Notes: generated by a model not told the origin, from the sequence alone. Shown: positions 8,204 through 16,904, counted from the stretch's first letter. The stretch: DNA of 64,000 bases from Nocardia brasiliensis ATCC 700358 (GCF_000250675.2 NC_018681.1:3100001-3164000), one strand, 5' to 3'. A program made the numbers and translations.

Positions 8204-8778
8204 TGAGCCGGATCAATCGTCCCGCCACGCTGAATCGCAGCGTGCTCGGGCTGGTCGGGGTGCTGTTGCTGGCGGCGGGCGGGCTCGCCGTCGCCGCGCA
8301 CTTCGGCCGGTTGGGCTGGGTCCGCGCGGACGAAACCCTGGTGCCCGGCACCGAGGCCCCGCCGACCTGGGTGCTGTGGGCCGCCGTCGCGGCCGCCGTG
8401 CTGATCGGATTGCTGTGCCTGCGCTGGCTGCTGGCGCAGGTGTTCCGGCTGCCCAAGTCGGTCACCTGGCGCACCGGCGGCACCGAATGGCCCGGCACCA
8501 CCGTGCTCGAATCCTCCGTCGCGGCCGCACCGGTGGCCGCCGACGTCGAGAGCTACGCGGGCGTGCGCTCCGCCTCGGCCTGGCTCTCCGGTGACCGCAC
8601 CGCGCCTGAGCTGCATCTGGTGGTGACCGCGGAGCCCAGCGCCGACATCGCCGAACTGCGGCGCAGAATTCTCGGGCACGCCGTCACCCGGCTGCGCGAG
8701 GCGCTCGAAGTGGAGATCATCCCGGTGACATTGGAGATCGACTTCGCCGAGGATCGCCGTCCCGCCCGCGTGCGCTGA
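8203..8778 (+). CDS. amaP: Alkaline shock response membrane anchor protein AmaP
   Basis: 191 residues. AmaP anchors Asp23-type proteins to the cytoplasmic membrane. Two helices are visible (about 12-34 SVLGLVGVLLLAAGGLAVAA and 57-80 WVLWAAVAAAVLIGLLCLRW) followed by a soluble domain with the family's pattern (VTWRTGGTEWPGTTVLESSV, APELHLVVTAEPSADIAELR, EVEIIPVTLEIDFAED). It is the last gene of the coupled array and the natural membrane partner of the four Asp23 proteins. The 228 bases after it (8779-9006) contain no gene I can support and no promoter I could identify with confidence. Confidence 0.85.
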   Translation: MSRINRPATLNRSVLGLVGVLLLAAGGLAVAAHFGRLGWVRADETLVPGTEAPPTWVLWAAVAAAVLIGLLCLRWLLAQVFRLPKSVTWRTGGTEWPGTTVLESSVAAAPVAADVESYAGVRSASAWLSGDRTAPELHLVVTAEPSADIAELRRRILGHAVTRLREALEVEIIPVTLEIDFAEDRRPARVR

Positions 8779-9006
8779 TCGATTGCCCCGGCTGCCTCGC
8801 CGCATTCGAGCCGGGCGCGGCGATCGGGTCCGTCCTACGGTAGTTTTACCCGATGGATCATCTCCGCACCGTGCTCGGCGGGCGGAGGGTCGACGCGTCG
8901 GAGGTAGCGAAGTGGCGATGCCAGGCAACCGGTTTGGTGTAGCGAGCTCGGATTCGAGCCGGGTGGAAACAGTGCTCGGCGGTTTTCGCGTGCGCGCGGG
9001 TGCCCG

Positions 9007-9354
9007 ATGAGTGCGGACGGTAAAGCCAGGGAACTGGAAGCGGTAGCGCGGTCGGTGGATTCGACCAGAGTGCTCTCCATCACCGGCGAGATCGACATGG
9101 CCTCGGCGCCGCGATTCCAGGCGGTGGTGGACGAGGCGCTGCGGGAACAGCCCGCGGCGCTCGTGATCGATCTGTCCCAGGTGGAGTTCTTCGGCTCCGC
9201 CGGGCTTAGCGTGCTGCTGGTGGCTGCGGAGTCGGTGCCGCAGGGCAAGCTGCGGGTGGTGGCCTCGCCGCCGGTGCGCCGTCCGATCGAGGTCACCGGC
9301 CTGGACAAGCTGCTCAGCGTGTTCAACACCGTCGACGACGCCTTGGCCGCCTAG
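9007..9354 (+). CDS. STAS-domain anti-sigma factor antagonist
   Basis: 115 residues of the SpoIIAA/RsbV family. The STAS fold is intact: a strand (TRVLSITGEIDMASAPRFQA), a helix, ALVIDLSQVEFFGSAGLSVL with the candidate phosphorylation Ser64, and a final strand/helix (LRVVASPPVRRPIEVTGLDK). In partner switching such proteins bind an RsbW-type anti-sigma kinase unless phosphorylated, and a PP2C phosphatase resets them. A PP2C gene lies nearby in the facing operon (11450-12745), but no RsbW kinase or sigma-F/B gene is in the window. A strong two-way terminator separates it from the facing response regulator. Confidence 0.9.
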   Translation: MSADGKARELEAVARSVDSTRVLSITGEIDMASAPRFQAVVDEALREQPAALVIDLSQVEFFGSAGLSVLLVAAESVPQGKLRVVASPPVRRPIEVTGLDKLLSVFNTVDDALAA

Positions 9355-9375
9355 CCGCGGCGCGGCACCGGAACA

Positions 9376-9413
9376 TCGAGGTCGCGCCGACCGCCCGGTC
9401 GGCGCGACCTCGA
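9376..9413. terminator. Bidirectional hairpin terminator
   Basis: A perfect 16-bp stem: TCGAGGTCGCGCCGAC at 9376-9391, a six-base loop, and its exact complement at 9398-9413. It sits between the convergent STAS gene and the response regulator gene. This is the strongest hairpin I saw in the window. Confidence 0.85.
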
Positions 9414-9420
9414 ATTCGGC

Positions 9421-9864
9421 TCAGGACTGCCGGGGCAGCCGGACCACCTGGACGAAGAAATCGTCGATGTGTTTGATCGCGGCCACGAACTGGTCGAGAT
9501 CGACCGGTTTGGTCACATAGGCGTTGGCGTGCAGCTTGTAGCTGCGCAGAATGTCTTCCTCGGCCGCGGAGGTGGTCAGCACCACCACCGGGATGTGCGC
9601 GAGATCCGGATCCGCCTTGATCCGCTCCAGCACCTGGCGGCCATCGTATTTGGGCAGATTCAGGTCGAGCAGGATCAGGTCCGGCAGCGGCGCGTCCCCG
9701 TATTCGCCCTGCCGGTAGAGGAAGTCGAGCGCCTCTTGCCCGTCGTGGGCGACGTGCAGGGTGTTGCCGATCTTGTTGTCCTCGAACGCCTCCCTGGTCA
9801 TCAGTTCGTCGCCGGGATCATCCTCGATGAGCAGGATGTCGATGGGCTGGCCTGGGATGGTCAA
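9421..9864 (-). CDS. CheY-like response regulator (Rcp1 type)
   Basis: 147 residues, a single receiver domain. Acidic residues are in IDILLIEDDPGDE, the phosphoacceptor is Asp67 (LILLDLNLPKYDG), the Thr switch is in VVVLTTSAAEEDI, and the conserved Lys is in YVTKPVDL. Length and the insertion before Asp67 (DFLYRQGEYGDAPLPD) match the Rcp1-type partners of phytochrome-like kinases. The start is a TTG at 9864 with AAGGAG seven bases upstream, overlapping the kinase stop by four bases (TTGA). It presumably receives phosphate from the coupled kinase; with no output domain, it acts through protein contacts. Confidence 0.92.
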   Translation of the reverse strand: MTIPGQPIDILLIEDDPGDELMTREAFEDNKIGNTLHVAHDGQEALDFLYRQGEYGDAPLPDLILLDLNLPKYDGRQVLERIKADPDLAHIPVVVLTTSAAEEDILRSYKLHANAYVTKPVDLDQFVAAIKHIDDFFVQVVRLPRQS

Positions 9865-11453
9865 GAGGGATCTCCTTGCGAGGTCGGCGCCGTGGGGGCG
9901 CTGAGGGTGAAGACGAAGCGGGTGCCGCCGGTGTACTCGGTGTCGAGCCAGATCTTGCCGCCGTGATGTTCGACGATCTTCTTGCACAGCGCGAGGCCGA
10001 TGCCGGTGCCGGTGTACTCCTCCCGGCTGTGCAACCGCTGGAAGATCACGAAGACCTTCTCCGCGAACTCCGGCGCGATGCCGATTCCGTTGTCGGACAC
10101 CGAGAATCGCCATTCGCCGGCATCCTCGTCCGGCTCGCAGTCGATCCGGACGACGGGTGCGCGCTCGGCGTCGCGGAACTTGATCGCGTTGCCGATCAGG
10201 TTCTGCCACAGCATGGTCAGCAGCGTCGGATCGCCGGTGATCTTGGGCAGTTCGGCGGGGCGTTCCAGCTTCAGGTCGGTGTCCTCGGCGGCAGCCGACA
10301 GATTGGCCAGCGCCTTGTCCATCGTCTGATCGAGATCGATCTGCACGTTGCTGTCGATCACCCGGCCGACGCGGGAGAAGGTGAGCAGATCGTTGATCAG
10401 CACCTGCATCCGCTTGGCGCCGTCCACCGCGTAGGCGATGTATTGCCCTGCGCGCTCGTCGAGTTGGTCGCCGTAGCGCTTCTCCAGCAGTTGACAGAAC
10501 GCGGCGACCTTGCGCAGCGGTTCCTGCAGATCGTGCGACGCGACGTAGGCGAACTGCTCCAGCTCCGCGTTCGAGCGGCGTAGTTCGGCGGTCTGTGCGT
10601 CGAGTTCGGCGGCCTGCCGTTCCAGTACGGCCTCCTGGTCGCGCGAGGATTCGAGTTCGGCGACGACCCGGCGGCGCATGGCCTCTACCGCCGCCGCCAC
10701 GGTGGTCAGGTCGGCCGGACCGTGTGCGCTGATGTGATGGTCGAAATCGCCGTCGGCCACCCGCTGCGAGGCGGCTTCCAGTTCGTCCAGCGGCTTGGCC
10801 ACCAGCCTGCGCACCAGGACCGTCAGCACCACCGCCGCCACCAGGAAGGCGGCCACCATGCCGCCGAGCGCCGTGTCACGCACGCGCCGCGCGGTTGCCA
10901 ACTCGTCGTCGTTGCGCTCGATTTCGGTGTCGAGGTCGGCGGACTGGGTGGCGAAGCGCTGGCGGAGTTCGTCGAACGCCTCCTTGCCGCGCTGCGCCGG
11001 AACCTCGTCGACCGCGGTGGAGCCGCGCGCCGCGACGCCGGTGATCAGCGGCTCGGCGTAGTCGGTGCGCCACTCGTCGGCAGCCTGTTCGACCGCGTCG
11101 AGGTCGGCCAGCAAGTTCGGGCGATCGGCGAGCAGGTCGCGGATGCGGGTCGCGGCCTTCGCCTCCTCCTGTTTGCCGTCGAAGTACGGCGTGAGGAACT
11201 GCGGATCGGCGCCGATGGCGTAGCCGCGGATGCCGGTCTCCTGGTTCAACAGCGCCCCTTGCAGGCGGAAGGTCTCCGCTGCGGCGGGCTGTATCCGATC
11301 GACCAGCCGATCGGAGTAGTGGTTGGTTTTGGAGAGCTGGGTGGCGCCCACCCCGGTGCCGATGATGACCAGCAGCACCATCAGCGCCAGCACCACGAGG
11401 AACCAACCCTGTACCGTCAGTCGCCCGGCCAGAGATCGAGCGGTTGTCGTCAT
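9861..11453 (-). CDS. CHASE3-type sensor histidine kinase with HAMP domain
   Basis: 530 residues. A transmembrane helix (about 17-38), an extracytoplasmic all-helical CHASE3-like sensor (about 45-190, with the characteristic NQETGIRGYAIGADPQFLTPY), a second helix (197-214), HAMP (about 215-268), a coiled coil (270-300), a HisKA domain with phosphoacceptor His307 (YVASHDLQEPLRKV) and HATPase_c (N-box WQNLIGNAIKF, G1 DNGIGIAPEF, G2 GTGIGLALCKK). HisKA resembles the phytochrome-associated group that pairs with Rcp1-like regulators, which fits the downstream gene. The ATG at 11453 overlaps the upstream stop by four bases; an extension to 11783 is only antisense-like basic sequence. Confidence 0.92.
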   Translation of the reverse strand: MTTTARSLAGRLTVQGWFLVVLALMVLLVIIGTGVGATQLSKTNHYSDRLVDRIQPAAAETFRLQGALLNQETGIRGYAIGADPQFLTPYFDGKQEEAKAATRIRDLLADRPNLLADLDAVEQAADEWRTDYAEPLITGVAARGSTAVDEVPAQRGKEAFDELRQRFATQSADLDTEIERNDDELATARRVRDTALGGMVAAFLVAAVVLTVLVRRLVAKPLDELEAASQRVADGDFDHHISAHGPADLTTVAAAVEAMRRRVVAELESSRDQEAVLERQAAELDAQTAELRRSNAELEQFAYVASHDLQEPLRKVAAFCQLLEKRYGDQLDERAGQYIAYAVDGAKRMQVLINDLLTFSRVGRVIDSNVQIDLDQTMDKALANLSAAAEDTDLKLERPAELPKITGDPTLLTMLWQNLIGNAIKFRDAERAPVVRIDCEPDEDAGEWRFSVSDNGIGIAPEFAEKVFVIFQRLHSREEYTGTGIGLALCKKIVEHHGGKIWLDTEYTGGTRFVFTLSAPTAPTSQGDPS

Positions 11454-12745
11454 CGATTGTCCTGGTTCGTGTCTCGGTGATTCCATTGCAGATACATGAC
11501 CGCCACGTCGTCTTCGAGGCCGCCGTGCGCCTCCGCCAGGGCCTCGGCGCGGCCGATCAACTCGTCGACGAACACGTCGGGTTCCGGGGCGGTCACCGTG
11601 CGCGCCAATTCGAGCAGGCCCTCCTCGCCGAGGCGATCCGAACCCGCGCCGTTGTACCCCTCGAACAGGCCGTCGGTGAACAGCATCAGACCACAGCCGA
11701 GCGGGAGGGTGAGTTCGTGGGTGCGCCAATCGGCGCGCCCGGGAAAGAAACCGAGCGCGGGGCCGCCGGGCACCTCGACCCACTCGACGCGCGTGTCGGC
11801 GCGCAGCAACATGCCGGGGTGCCCGGCCCGGGTGACCAGCACACTGCGGTCGGCCGGACGCAGGATCAGGCTGGTCAGCGTCGCGAACGTGTGGTTACCG
11901 GTGCGCTCGGCCAGCAGCAGTTCCTCCAGGAGCTGCAACTGCCGGACCCCGGACACGTCGCTGAGCACGAGTGTGCGCCAGGCCAGCCGCAGCGCCACCC
12001 CGGTCGCGGCCTCGTCCGGGCCGTGGCCCGCGACATCGCCGATCAGGGCGTGCACGGTGCCGTCGCTCTGCTGCACCACGTCGTAGAAGTCGCCGCCGAG
12101 CAGCGCGTTGGCCCGGCCGGGCCGATAGCGCGCCACGACGTCGACCACGCGGTCGCCGCGCAGCAGCGGGGTCGGCAGCAGCCCACGTTCGAGGCGCGAA
12201 TTCTCCTGTGCCCGCATCTGACTGGTGCGCAGCGCGGCCGCCTGGCGCTCGGCTTGCTTACGTTGAATCGCGTAACGCACTGCCCGGCTGAACAATTCGG
12301 GTTCGACCCGGCCCTTGACCAGATAGTCCTGGGCGCCCGCCGCGACCGCGGCCAAGCCGATCTGTTCCTGGTCGAGTCCGGTGAGCACGATCACGGCGAC
12401 CTGATCGGTGTACTCGCGTACCGCGGCAAGTGCTTCGAGCCCCTGCGCGTCCGGCAGGTGCAGATCGAGCAGTACGCAGTCGGGGAGTTCGGCGGCCAGT
12501 TGCGTGCGCGCCTCGGCGGCCGAGCGCACCCAGCGCACCGGAAGCCCCGGTGCGCCGTCCGCGATCAGTTCTTCGACCAGCAGCGCGTCGGCTTGATCGT
12601 CCTCGATCAGCAACACCGAGAGTTCCGGCCAATTCCAGACGCCACGATCGGGTAGGCGCTGTGAAACAGGAGTCGCATCGCGGTCCTTGCCGTCGCTACT
12701 GCCGAGAAGGCCTATCTGCCCGCTCTGCCCCGAGAGCATCGACAC
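11450..12745 (-). CDS. Response regulator with SpoIIE/RsbU PP2C phosphatase output
   Basis: 431 residues. An N-terminal receiver domain (about 40-160: ELSVLLIEDDQADA, phosphoacceptor Asp94 in VLLDLHLPDAQG, IVLTGLDQ, DYLVKGRVEP) is joined by a helix to a SpoIIE-type PP2C phosphatase (about 195-425) with metal motifs ALLGGDFYDVVQ, ALIGDVAGHGPDEA, LMLFTDGLFEG and GLEDDVAVMYLQW. It should dephosphorylate a STAS antagonist when its receiver is phosphorylated; the STAS protein at 9007 is an obvious candidate. A GTG at 12745 (AAGGAG four bases upstream) and an ATG at 12739 are both possible starts. First gene of a three-gene coupled operon. Confidence 0.92.
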   Translation of the reverse strand: MSMLSGQSGQIGLLGSSDGKDRDATPVSQRLPDRGVWNWPELSVLLIEDDQADALLVEELIADGAPGLPVRWVRSAAEARTQLAAELPDCVLLDLHLPDAQGLEALAAVREYTDQVAVIVLTGLDQEQIGLAAVAAGAQDYLVKGRVEPELFSRAVRYAIQRKQAERQAAALRTSQMRAQENSRLERGLLPTPLLRGDRVVDVVARYRPGRANALLGGDFYDVVQQSDGTVHALIGDVAGHGPDEAATGVALRLAWRTLVLSDVSGVRQLQLLEELLLAERTGNHTFATLTSLILRPADRSVLVTRAGHPGMLLRADTRVEWVEVPGGPALGFFPGRADWRTHELTLPLGCGLMLFTDGLFEGYNGAGSDRLGEEGLLELARTVTAPEPDVFVDELIGRAEALAEAHGGLEDDVAVMYLQWNHRDTNQDNR

Positions 12746-12936
12746 CGGTCTCCTTCCAAATCCGCGTTTACTGCACGGTTGTCGCGAACGACGAACGCGG
12801 CGTAGCCCAGCGTCGGCGGCACGCCTTTCGGCCCTGTACCGCGCAACGCGTCAACGTTACCGTCCCGGCGCGTATGCCTTTGCACTACGGCCAGCACGGG
12901 GTGTCCCCCCGCGGAAAACCGGTTGCGGTCCAGCTG

Positions 12937-12967
12937 TATAGTTTGCAATAGCAACTAGTTGCAACAG
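12937..12967. promoter_or_regulatory. Candidate MarR-family operator
   Basis: The perfect palindrome GCAACTAGTTGC lies at 12951-12962, within a wider TTGCAATAGC-AACTAGTTGCAA arrangement that repeats the TTGCAA half. An AT-rich TATAGT at 12937-12942 could be a -10 box. Half-sites built on TTGCAA/TTGCAACT and position 40 bases upstream of the MarR start fit an autoregulatory site. I did not find a convincing -35. Confidence 0.55.
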
Positions 12968-13001
12968 TCAAGTAAGTCTGCTGGGATCAAAGGTGAAGCC
13001 C

Positions 13002-13499
13002 ATGCCCGCTGCCGACGGACACCACCGTGTCACCGCGGCCGAACTCGAGATCGCCGATCAGGTCGGGGTCGAACTGGTTCGGTTCATGCGAGCGATCACC
13101 CGTGCCAAAGCGCGGATGGCCCAACCCGGTCCGGACGGGATCGAGCGGCTGGCCTACTCGGTGCTGTTCTGCCTCGTGCACGAGGGGCCGCAGCGCACCG
13201 GTAAGCTCGCCGAACTGTTGCACGCAGAGATCTCCACCATCAGTAGACAGAGCAGATCGCTTGTGGCACATGGCTTGGTCGAGCGCCGGGCCGACCCGAT
13301 CGACGGCCGCGCCTGTGTGCTTGCGGCCACCGACGAGGGGGTGCGGGTGTTCGAGGTGAACCGTCAGCAGCGCAACCTTTGGCTGGCAGGCATTTTGGCC
13401 GACTGGCCTGCCGGGGACCGGACCACCCTGACCGATCTGCTCGCCCGGCTCAACGAAGGCATCGAGTCGACCCCCCGAGAGACAGCCGACCAGAATTAG
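13002..13499 (+). CDS. MarR family transcriptional regulator
   Basis: 165 residues with a MarR-type winged helix: LAYSVLFCLVHEGPQRTGKL, the recognition helix HAEISTISRQSRSLVAHGLV, and a wing containing the family's Arg-Arg-x-Asp-Pro-x-Asp-x-Arg pattern (ERRADPIDGRACVLAATDEG). Flanking helices provide the dimer interface. The ATG at 13002 has AGGTGA five bases upstream; a GTG at 12993 is the alternative. It sits eight bases ahead of the MFS exporter and is preceded by a strong palindrome, the standard layout for a MarR repressor of a drug or solute exporter. Ligand unknown. Confidence 0.9.
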   Translation: MPAADGHHRVTAAELEIADQVGVELVRFMRAITRAKARMAQPGPDGIERLAYSVLFCLVHEGPQRTGKLAELLHAEISTISRQSRSLVAHGLVERRADPIDGRACVLAATDEGVRVFEVNRQQRNLWLAGILADWPAGDRTTLTDLLARLNEGIESTPRETADQN

Positions 13500-13506
13500 G
13501 GCGCAA

Positions 13507-16086
13507 ATGACGAACTCCACCACCCAGGCAGCGCCGCCGGGCCTGGCAGCCGGCGCGGCGACCACACTGTCGCACCGGCAGATCCTGACCATCCTGTCCG
13601 GGCTGATGCTCGGCATGTTCCTGTCCGCGCTCGACCAGAACATCGTGAGCGTCGCGATCGTGAAGATCGCCAACGATCTGCACGGCTTCGACGAACAGGC
13701 ATGGGCCACAACCGCATACCTGATCACCGCGACGATCACCACGCCGCTGTACGGCAAGCTGGCCGATATCTACGGCCGTAAGCCGTTCTATCTCTTCGCG
13801 ATCGGCCTGTTCATCATCGGCTCGATCGCGTGCACCTTCGCCACCTCGATGTATCAGCTGGCCGGCTTCCGCGCGTTCCAAGGACTCGGTGCCGGCGGCC
13901 TGATGTCGTTGGCGTTCACCATCATCGGCGATATCGTGCCCACCCGGGAGCGGGTGCGCTACCAGGGCTACTTCATGATGGTGTTCGGTACCGCCACCGT
14001 GCTGGGGCCGGTCCTGGGCGGCTTCTTCTCCGACTACGAGACGCTCGCCGGCATCGACGGCTGGCGCTGGGTGTTCCTGGTGAACGTGCCGGTCGGCGTG
14101 CTCGCGCTCGCGGTGGTGGCGAAGGTGCTGAACGTGCCGCATCAGCGCCAGGACCACCGGATCGACTGGTTCGGCGCGATCGCCCTGGCGATCTGTGTGG
14201 TGCCGCTGCTGATCGTCGCCGAGCAGGGCAGGCAGTGGGGCTGGGACTCGCAGAAAGCGTTGATCTGCTACGGCATCGGCGCTGTCGGGCTGTTGCTGTT
14301 CCTGCTCGTCGAACTGATGATGAAGGACGCGGCGTTGATTCCGCTGCGGCTGTTCCGGAGTTCCACCTTCAGTGTGACCATCGCGGGCGGCTTCATCGTC
14401 GGCATCGCCATGTTCGGCGCGATCACCATGGTGCCGCAGTACTTCCAGGTGGTGCGCGGCTTCTCACCGACCAAGGCGGGTCTGCTCATGCTGCCGCTGG
14501 TGCTCGGCATCACGGTCGGCTCGCAGCTCGCGGGCCGGATCACCAAGCGCACCGGGCGCTACAAGATCCTGCCCGTCGCAGGATGTTTCATCATCGCGGT
14601 CGGTTCGGCGCTGTACGGGCAGGTGCACTTCGACAGCCCACTGTGGCAGCCGCTGGTGTACGGCGGGGTGATCGGGCTCGGTCTCGGCGGCTGTATGCAG
14701 ACGCTGATCATCGCGGCGCAGAACGCCGGACCGCGATCGGACATGGGCGTGTCCACCGCCTCGGCGACATTCTTCCGGCAGATGGGCGGCACCCTCGGCG
14801 TCGCGGTGTTCCTCACCATCCTGTTCAACCTGTTGCCGCACCGGATCATCGACGCGTTCGGCGGTCAGCTGCCGCCCGGGTTCGGCCCCGACCAACTCAG
14901 CGCCATGCAGAGCAACACCAGCGGTATCGCGGCACTGCCCGACGACCTGCGGGTGCCGATCCTGACCGGCTTCACCGACGCCATGCACGGGGTGTTCCTG
15001 GTCGCCGCCGGTGTGGCACTGCTCGCCTGCTTCGTGCTGATGTTCATGAAAGAGATTCCGCTGCAAGATGATCCGGTGCCGGTCGCGCCGAAGGAGACCC
15101 CGCGGGACGCGGCGTCGAGCTGGGACGAGGACCAGGTGTGGGAAGGCGCCGCGCAGGCGCTGTCCGAGCCCGAACCGGTGCTCGCCGGTGCGGTGGGCAG
15201 CCATGCCTCACCGGAGCGCAACGGCAACGGCGCATACCAGTTCGCCTCGGCGACAGCGGGTTCGGCGACCACCGTGCTGGCCGCCGCAGACGGCTACGGC
15301 GCGCCCGGGGAACGGTCGATCGCCGGATACGTCCGCCGCGAAGACGGGCACCCGGTGCCCGGCGCGGCGTTGACGCTGATCGATCAGCGCGGGCATCAGG
15401 TGTCGCGGGCGGGTGGAGACGCCAACGGCCGCTACGTGATCGGTGCGCCGGAGGGCGGCAGCTTCGTGCTGATCGTCTCGGCGCCCGGCCATCAACCGGC
15501 GGCCATCACCGTGTCGGTCGGGCAACAGCCGCAGGACATCGATCTCACGCTGCTCGGTTCCGGTGAACTGTCCGGCGTGGTGCGTTCGGCCGGTCGCGGC
15601 ACGCCGCTGCCCGGCGCCACCATCACGCTGACCGACCTCGGCGGCGAGGTGGTCGGTGCGGCGGTGACCGCGGCCGACGGCGCCTACGTATGCCACGGAA
15701 TCGTCTCGGGCACCTACACCTTGGTCGCGGTCGCCGAGCACATGCGGCCGAGCGCCACCACGCTCACCGTGCCCGACACCGGATTGCTGCGCCACGACAT
15801 CGAATTGGCGCCGATGGCGGTGCTGGCCGGGGCCGCGTGGGCCGAGGACGGCCGGGTGGTGCCGGACGCGCAGATCAGCGTGCTGGACGCGACCGGCGAC
15901 CTGACCGCGACGGCGCGCACCGACGAGAACGGCCGCTACGTCGTCACCGATCTGCCGGAGGGCCGGTACACCATCGTCGCGCGCGGCTATCCGCCGGTCA
16001 CCAGCCAGGTCACCGTCGCGGGCGGCGAGGTGAACCACGACGTGAAACTCGGCTATCAGCTCGATGATTCGCCGGAACAGCGATGA
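13507..16086 (+). CDS. DHA2-type MFS exporter with C-terminal beta-repeat domains
   Basis: 859 residues, much longer than the usual 480-550. Residues 1-520 are a 14-helix EmrB/QacA-type proton-drug antiporter (LDQNIVSVAIVKIANDL, motif A GKLADIYGRKPFYLF, motif C-like GTATVLGPVLGGFFSD). Residues 590-855 hold three carboxypeptidase-regulatory/transthyretin-like repeats, each with G-R/A-Y-V at the turn and P/S-G-x-Y-T-L-x-A near the end (for example DANGRYVIGAPEGGSF and DENGRYVVTDLPEGRYT). With 14 helices the tail would be cytoplasmic, odd for a domain usually secreted. It is coupled to the YceI gene by ATGA and probably controlled by the MarR gene upstream. Substrate unknown. Confidence 0.9.
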   Translation: MTNSTTQAAPPGLAAGAATTLSHRQILTILSGLMLGMFLSALDQNIVSVAIVKIANDLHGFDEQAWATTAYLITATITTPLYGKLADIYGRKPFYLFAIGLFIIGSIACTFATSMYQLAGFRAFQGLGAGGLMSLAFTIIGDIVPTRERVRYQGYFMMVFGTATVLGPVLGGFFSDYETLAGIDGWRWVFLVNVPVGVLALAVVAKVLNVPHQRQDHRIDWFGAIALAICVVPLLIVAEQGRQWGWDSQKALICYGIGAVGLLLFLLVELMMKDAALIPLRLFRSSTFSVTIAGGFIVGIAMFGAITMVPQYFQVVRGFSPTKAGLLMLPLVLGITVGSQLAGRITKRTGRYKILPVAGCFIIAVGSALYGQVHFDSPLWQPLVYGGVIGLGLGGCMQTLIIAAQNAGPRSDMGVSTASATFFRQMGGTLGVAVFLTILFNLLPHRIIDAFGGQLPPGFGPDQLSAMQSNTSGIAALPDDLRVPILTGFTDAMHGVFLVAAGVALLACFVLMFMKEIPLQDDPVPVAPKETPRDAASSWDEDQVWEGAAQALSEPEPVLAGAVGSHASPERNGNGAYQFASATAGSATTVLAAADGYGAPGERSIAGYVRREDGHPVPGAALTLIDQRGHQVSRAGGDANGRYVIGAPEGGSFVLIVSAPGHQPAAITVSVGQQPQDIDLTLLGSGELSGVVRSAGRGTPLPGATITLTDLGGEVVGAAVTAADGAYVCHGIVSGTYTLVAVAEHMRPSATTLTVPDTGLLRHDIELAPMAVLAGAAWAEDGRVVPDAQISVLDATGDLTATARTDENGRYVVTDLPEGRYTIVARGYPPVTSQVTVAGGEVNHDVKLGYQLDDSPEQR

Positions 16087-16904
16087 GCGCCGGGACCGGT
16101 TTGACCGCGCGGATCCGCACCACTGAAGGCTGGCCGGTGCCGGATGCCGTCCTGACCGTGACGGATCTGAGCGGGCGGCAGGTCGCGCGCGCGGTGGCCG
16201 ACGCGACCGGGGCGGTGGCGACCGAGCCGCTGCCCCCGGGCACGCTGACCGCGGTGCTGACCGCTGTCGGCTACCAGCCGGTCGCGCGCACCGCGCAGAT
16301 CTCCGCCGCGGGTGCGGGGCGGCTCGGTGATGTCGCGCTGCAACCGACTGTGGGCAACGTCGCGGTGCCGCCGCCCGGGGTGTGGACGATCGATCCGGTG
16401 CACTCCACCGTGATCGCCACCGCCCGCCACCTCGGCATCGCCAGCATCAAGGCGCGTTTCGGCGGGGTACGCGGCCGGCTCGTCGTCGCGGAGCCGTTCG
16501 AGCAGACCACCGGCCATGCCGAGATCGAGGCCGCGTCCATCGACACCGGTATCACGCAGCGCGACGAACACCTGCGCTCGGCCGAATTCCTCGATACCGC
16601 AACGTATCCGACGATCACCTTCACCAGCGGCGCACTGCGCCGCACCGGTCCCGACACCTGGGTCATGGCCGGTGAACTGTCCCTGCACGGTCAGCGCCGC
16701 TCGGTGGATCTCGACCTCACCTACGGTGGTTTCGGCCCCGATCCGTGGGGCGGTGTCCGCGCCGCCTTCCACGCCGAAACCCTCTTGCACCGCAACGATT
16801 TCGCGATCGACTACAACGCGGTGGTGCGGGCGGGCATCGCCGCGGTCGGCACCACCGTCCAACTGGCACTCGACATCGAGGTCGTCCAGGAGGCGACTCA
16901 CTAG
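16083..16904 (+). CDS. YceI family protein with N-terminal beta-repeat domain
   Basis: 273 residues. Residues 1-90 are another copy of the transthyretin-like repeat found at the end of the preceding exporter (GWPVPDAVLTVTDLSGRQVA, GTLTAVLTAVGYQPVARTAQ). Residues 98-273 are a YceI lipocalin-like barrel, which binds polyprenoid or lipid-like ligands: WTIDPVHSTVIATARHLGIA, KARFGGVRGRLVV, RDEHLRSAEFLDTATYPTIT and the end LHRNDFAIDYNAVV. No signal peptide is present, unlike classical YceI proteins, so it is probably cytoplasmic and may deliver a hydrophobic substrate to the exporter (inference from shared repeat and coupling). Confidence 0.88.
   Translation: MSAGTGLTARIRTTEGWPVPDAVLTVTDLSGRQVARAVADATGAVATEPLPPGTLTAVLTAVGYQPVARTAQISAAGAGRLGDVALQPTVGNVAVPPPGVWTIDPVHSTVIATARHLGIASIKARFGGVRGRLVVAEPFEQTTGHAEIEAASIDTGITQRDEHLRSAEFLDTATYPTITFTSGALRRTGPDTWVMAGELSLHGQRRSVDLDLTYGGFGPDPWGGVRAAFHAETLLHRNDFAIDYNAVVRAGIAAVGTTVQLALDIEVVQEATH

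Noticed and set aside
8931..8966. Sigma-F/B-like promoter (GGTTT ... GGGTGG) before the STAS gene
   Set aside because: The gap between the boxes is about 25 bases, not the 14-17 required.
8783..9010. Possible small gene between amaP and the STAS gene
   Set aside because: Arg-rich translation, no ribosome site that fits, no family resemblance; I treat it as non-coding.
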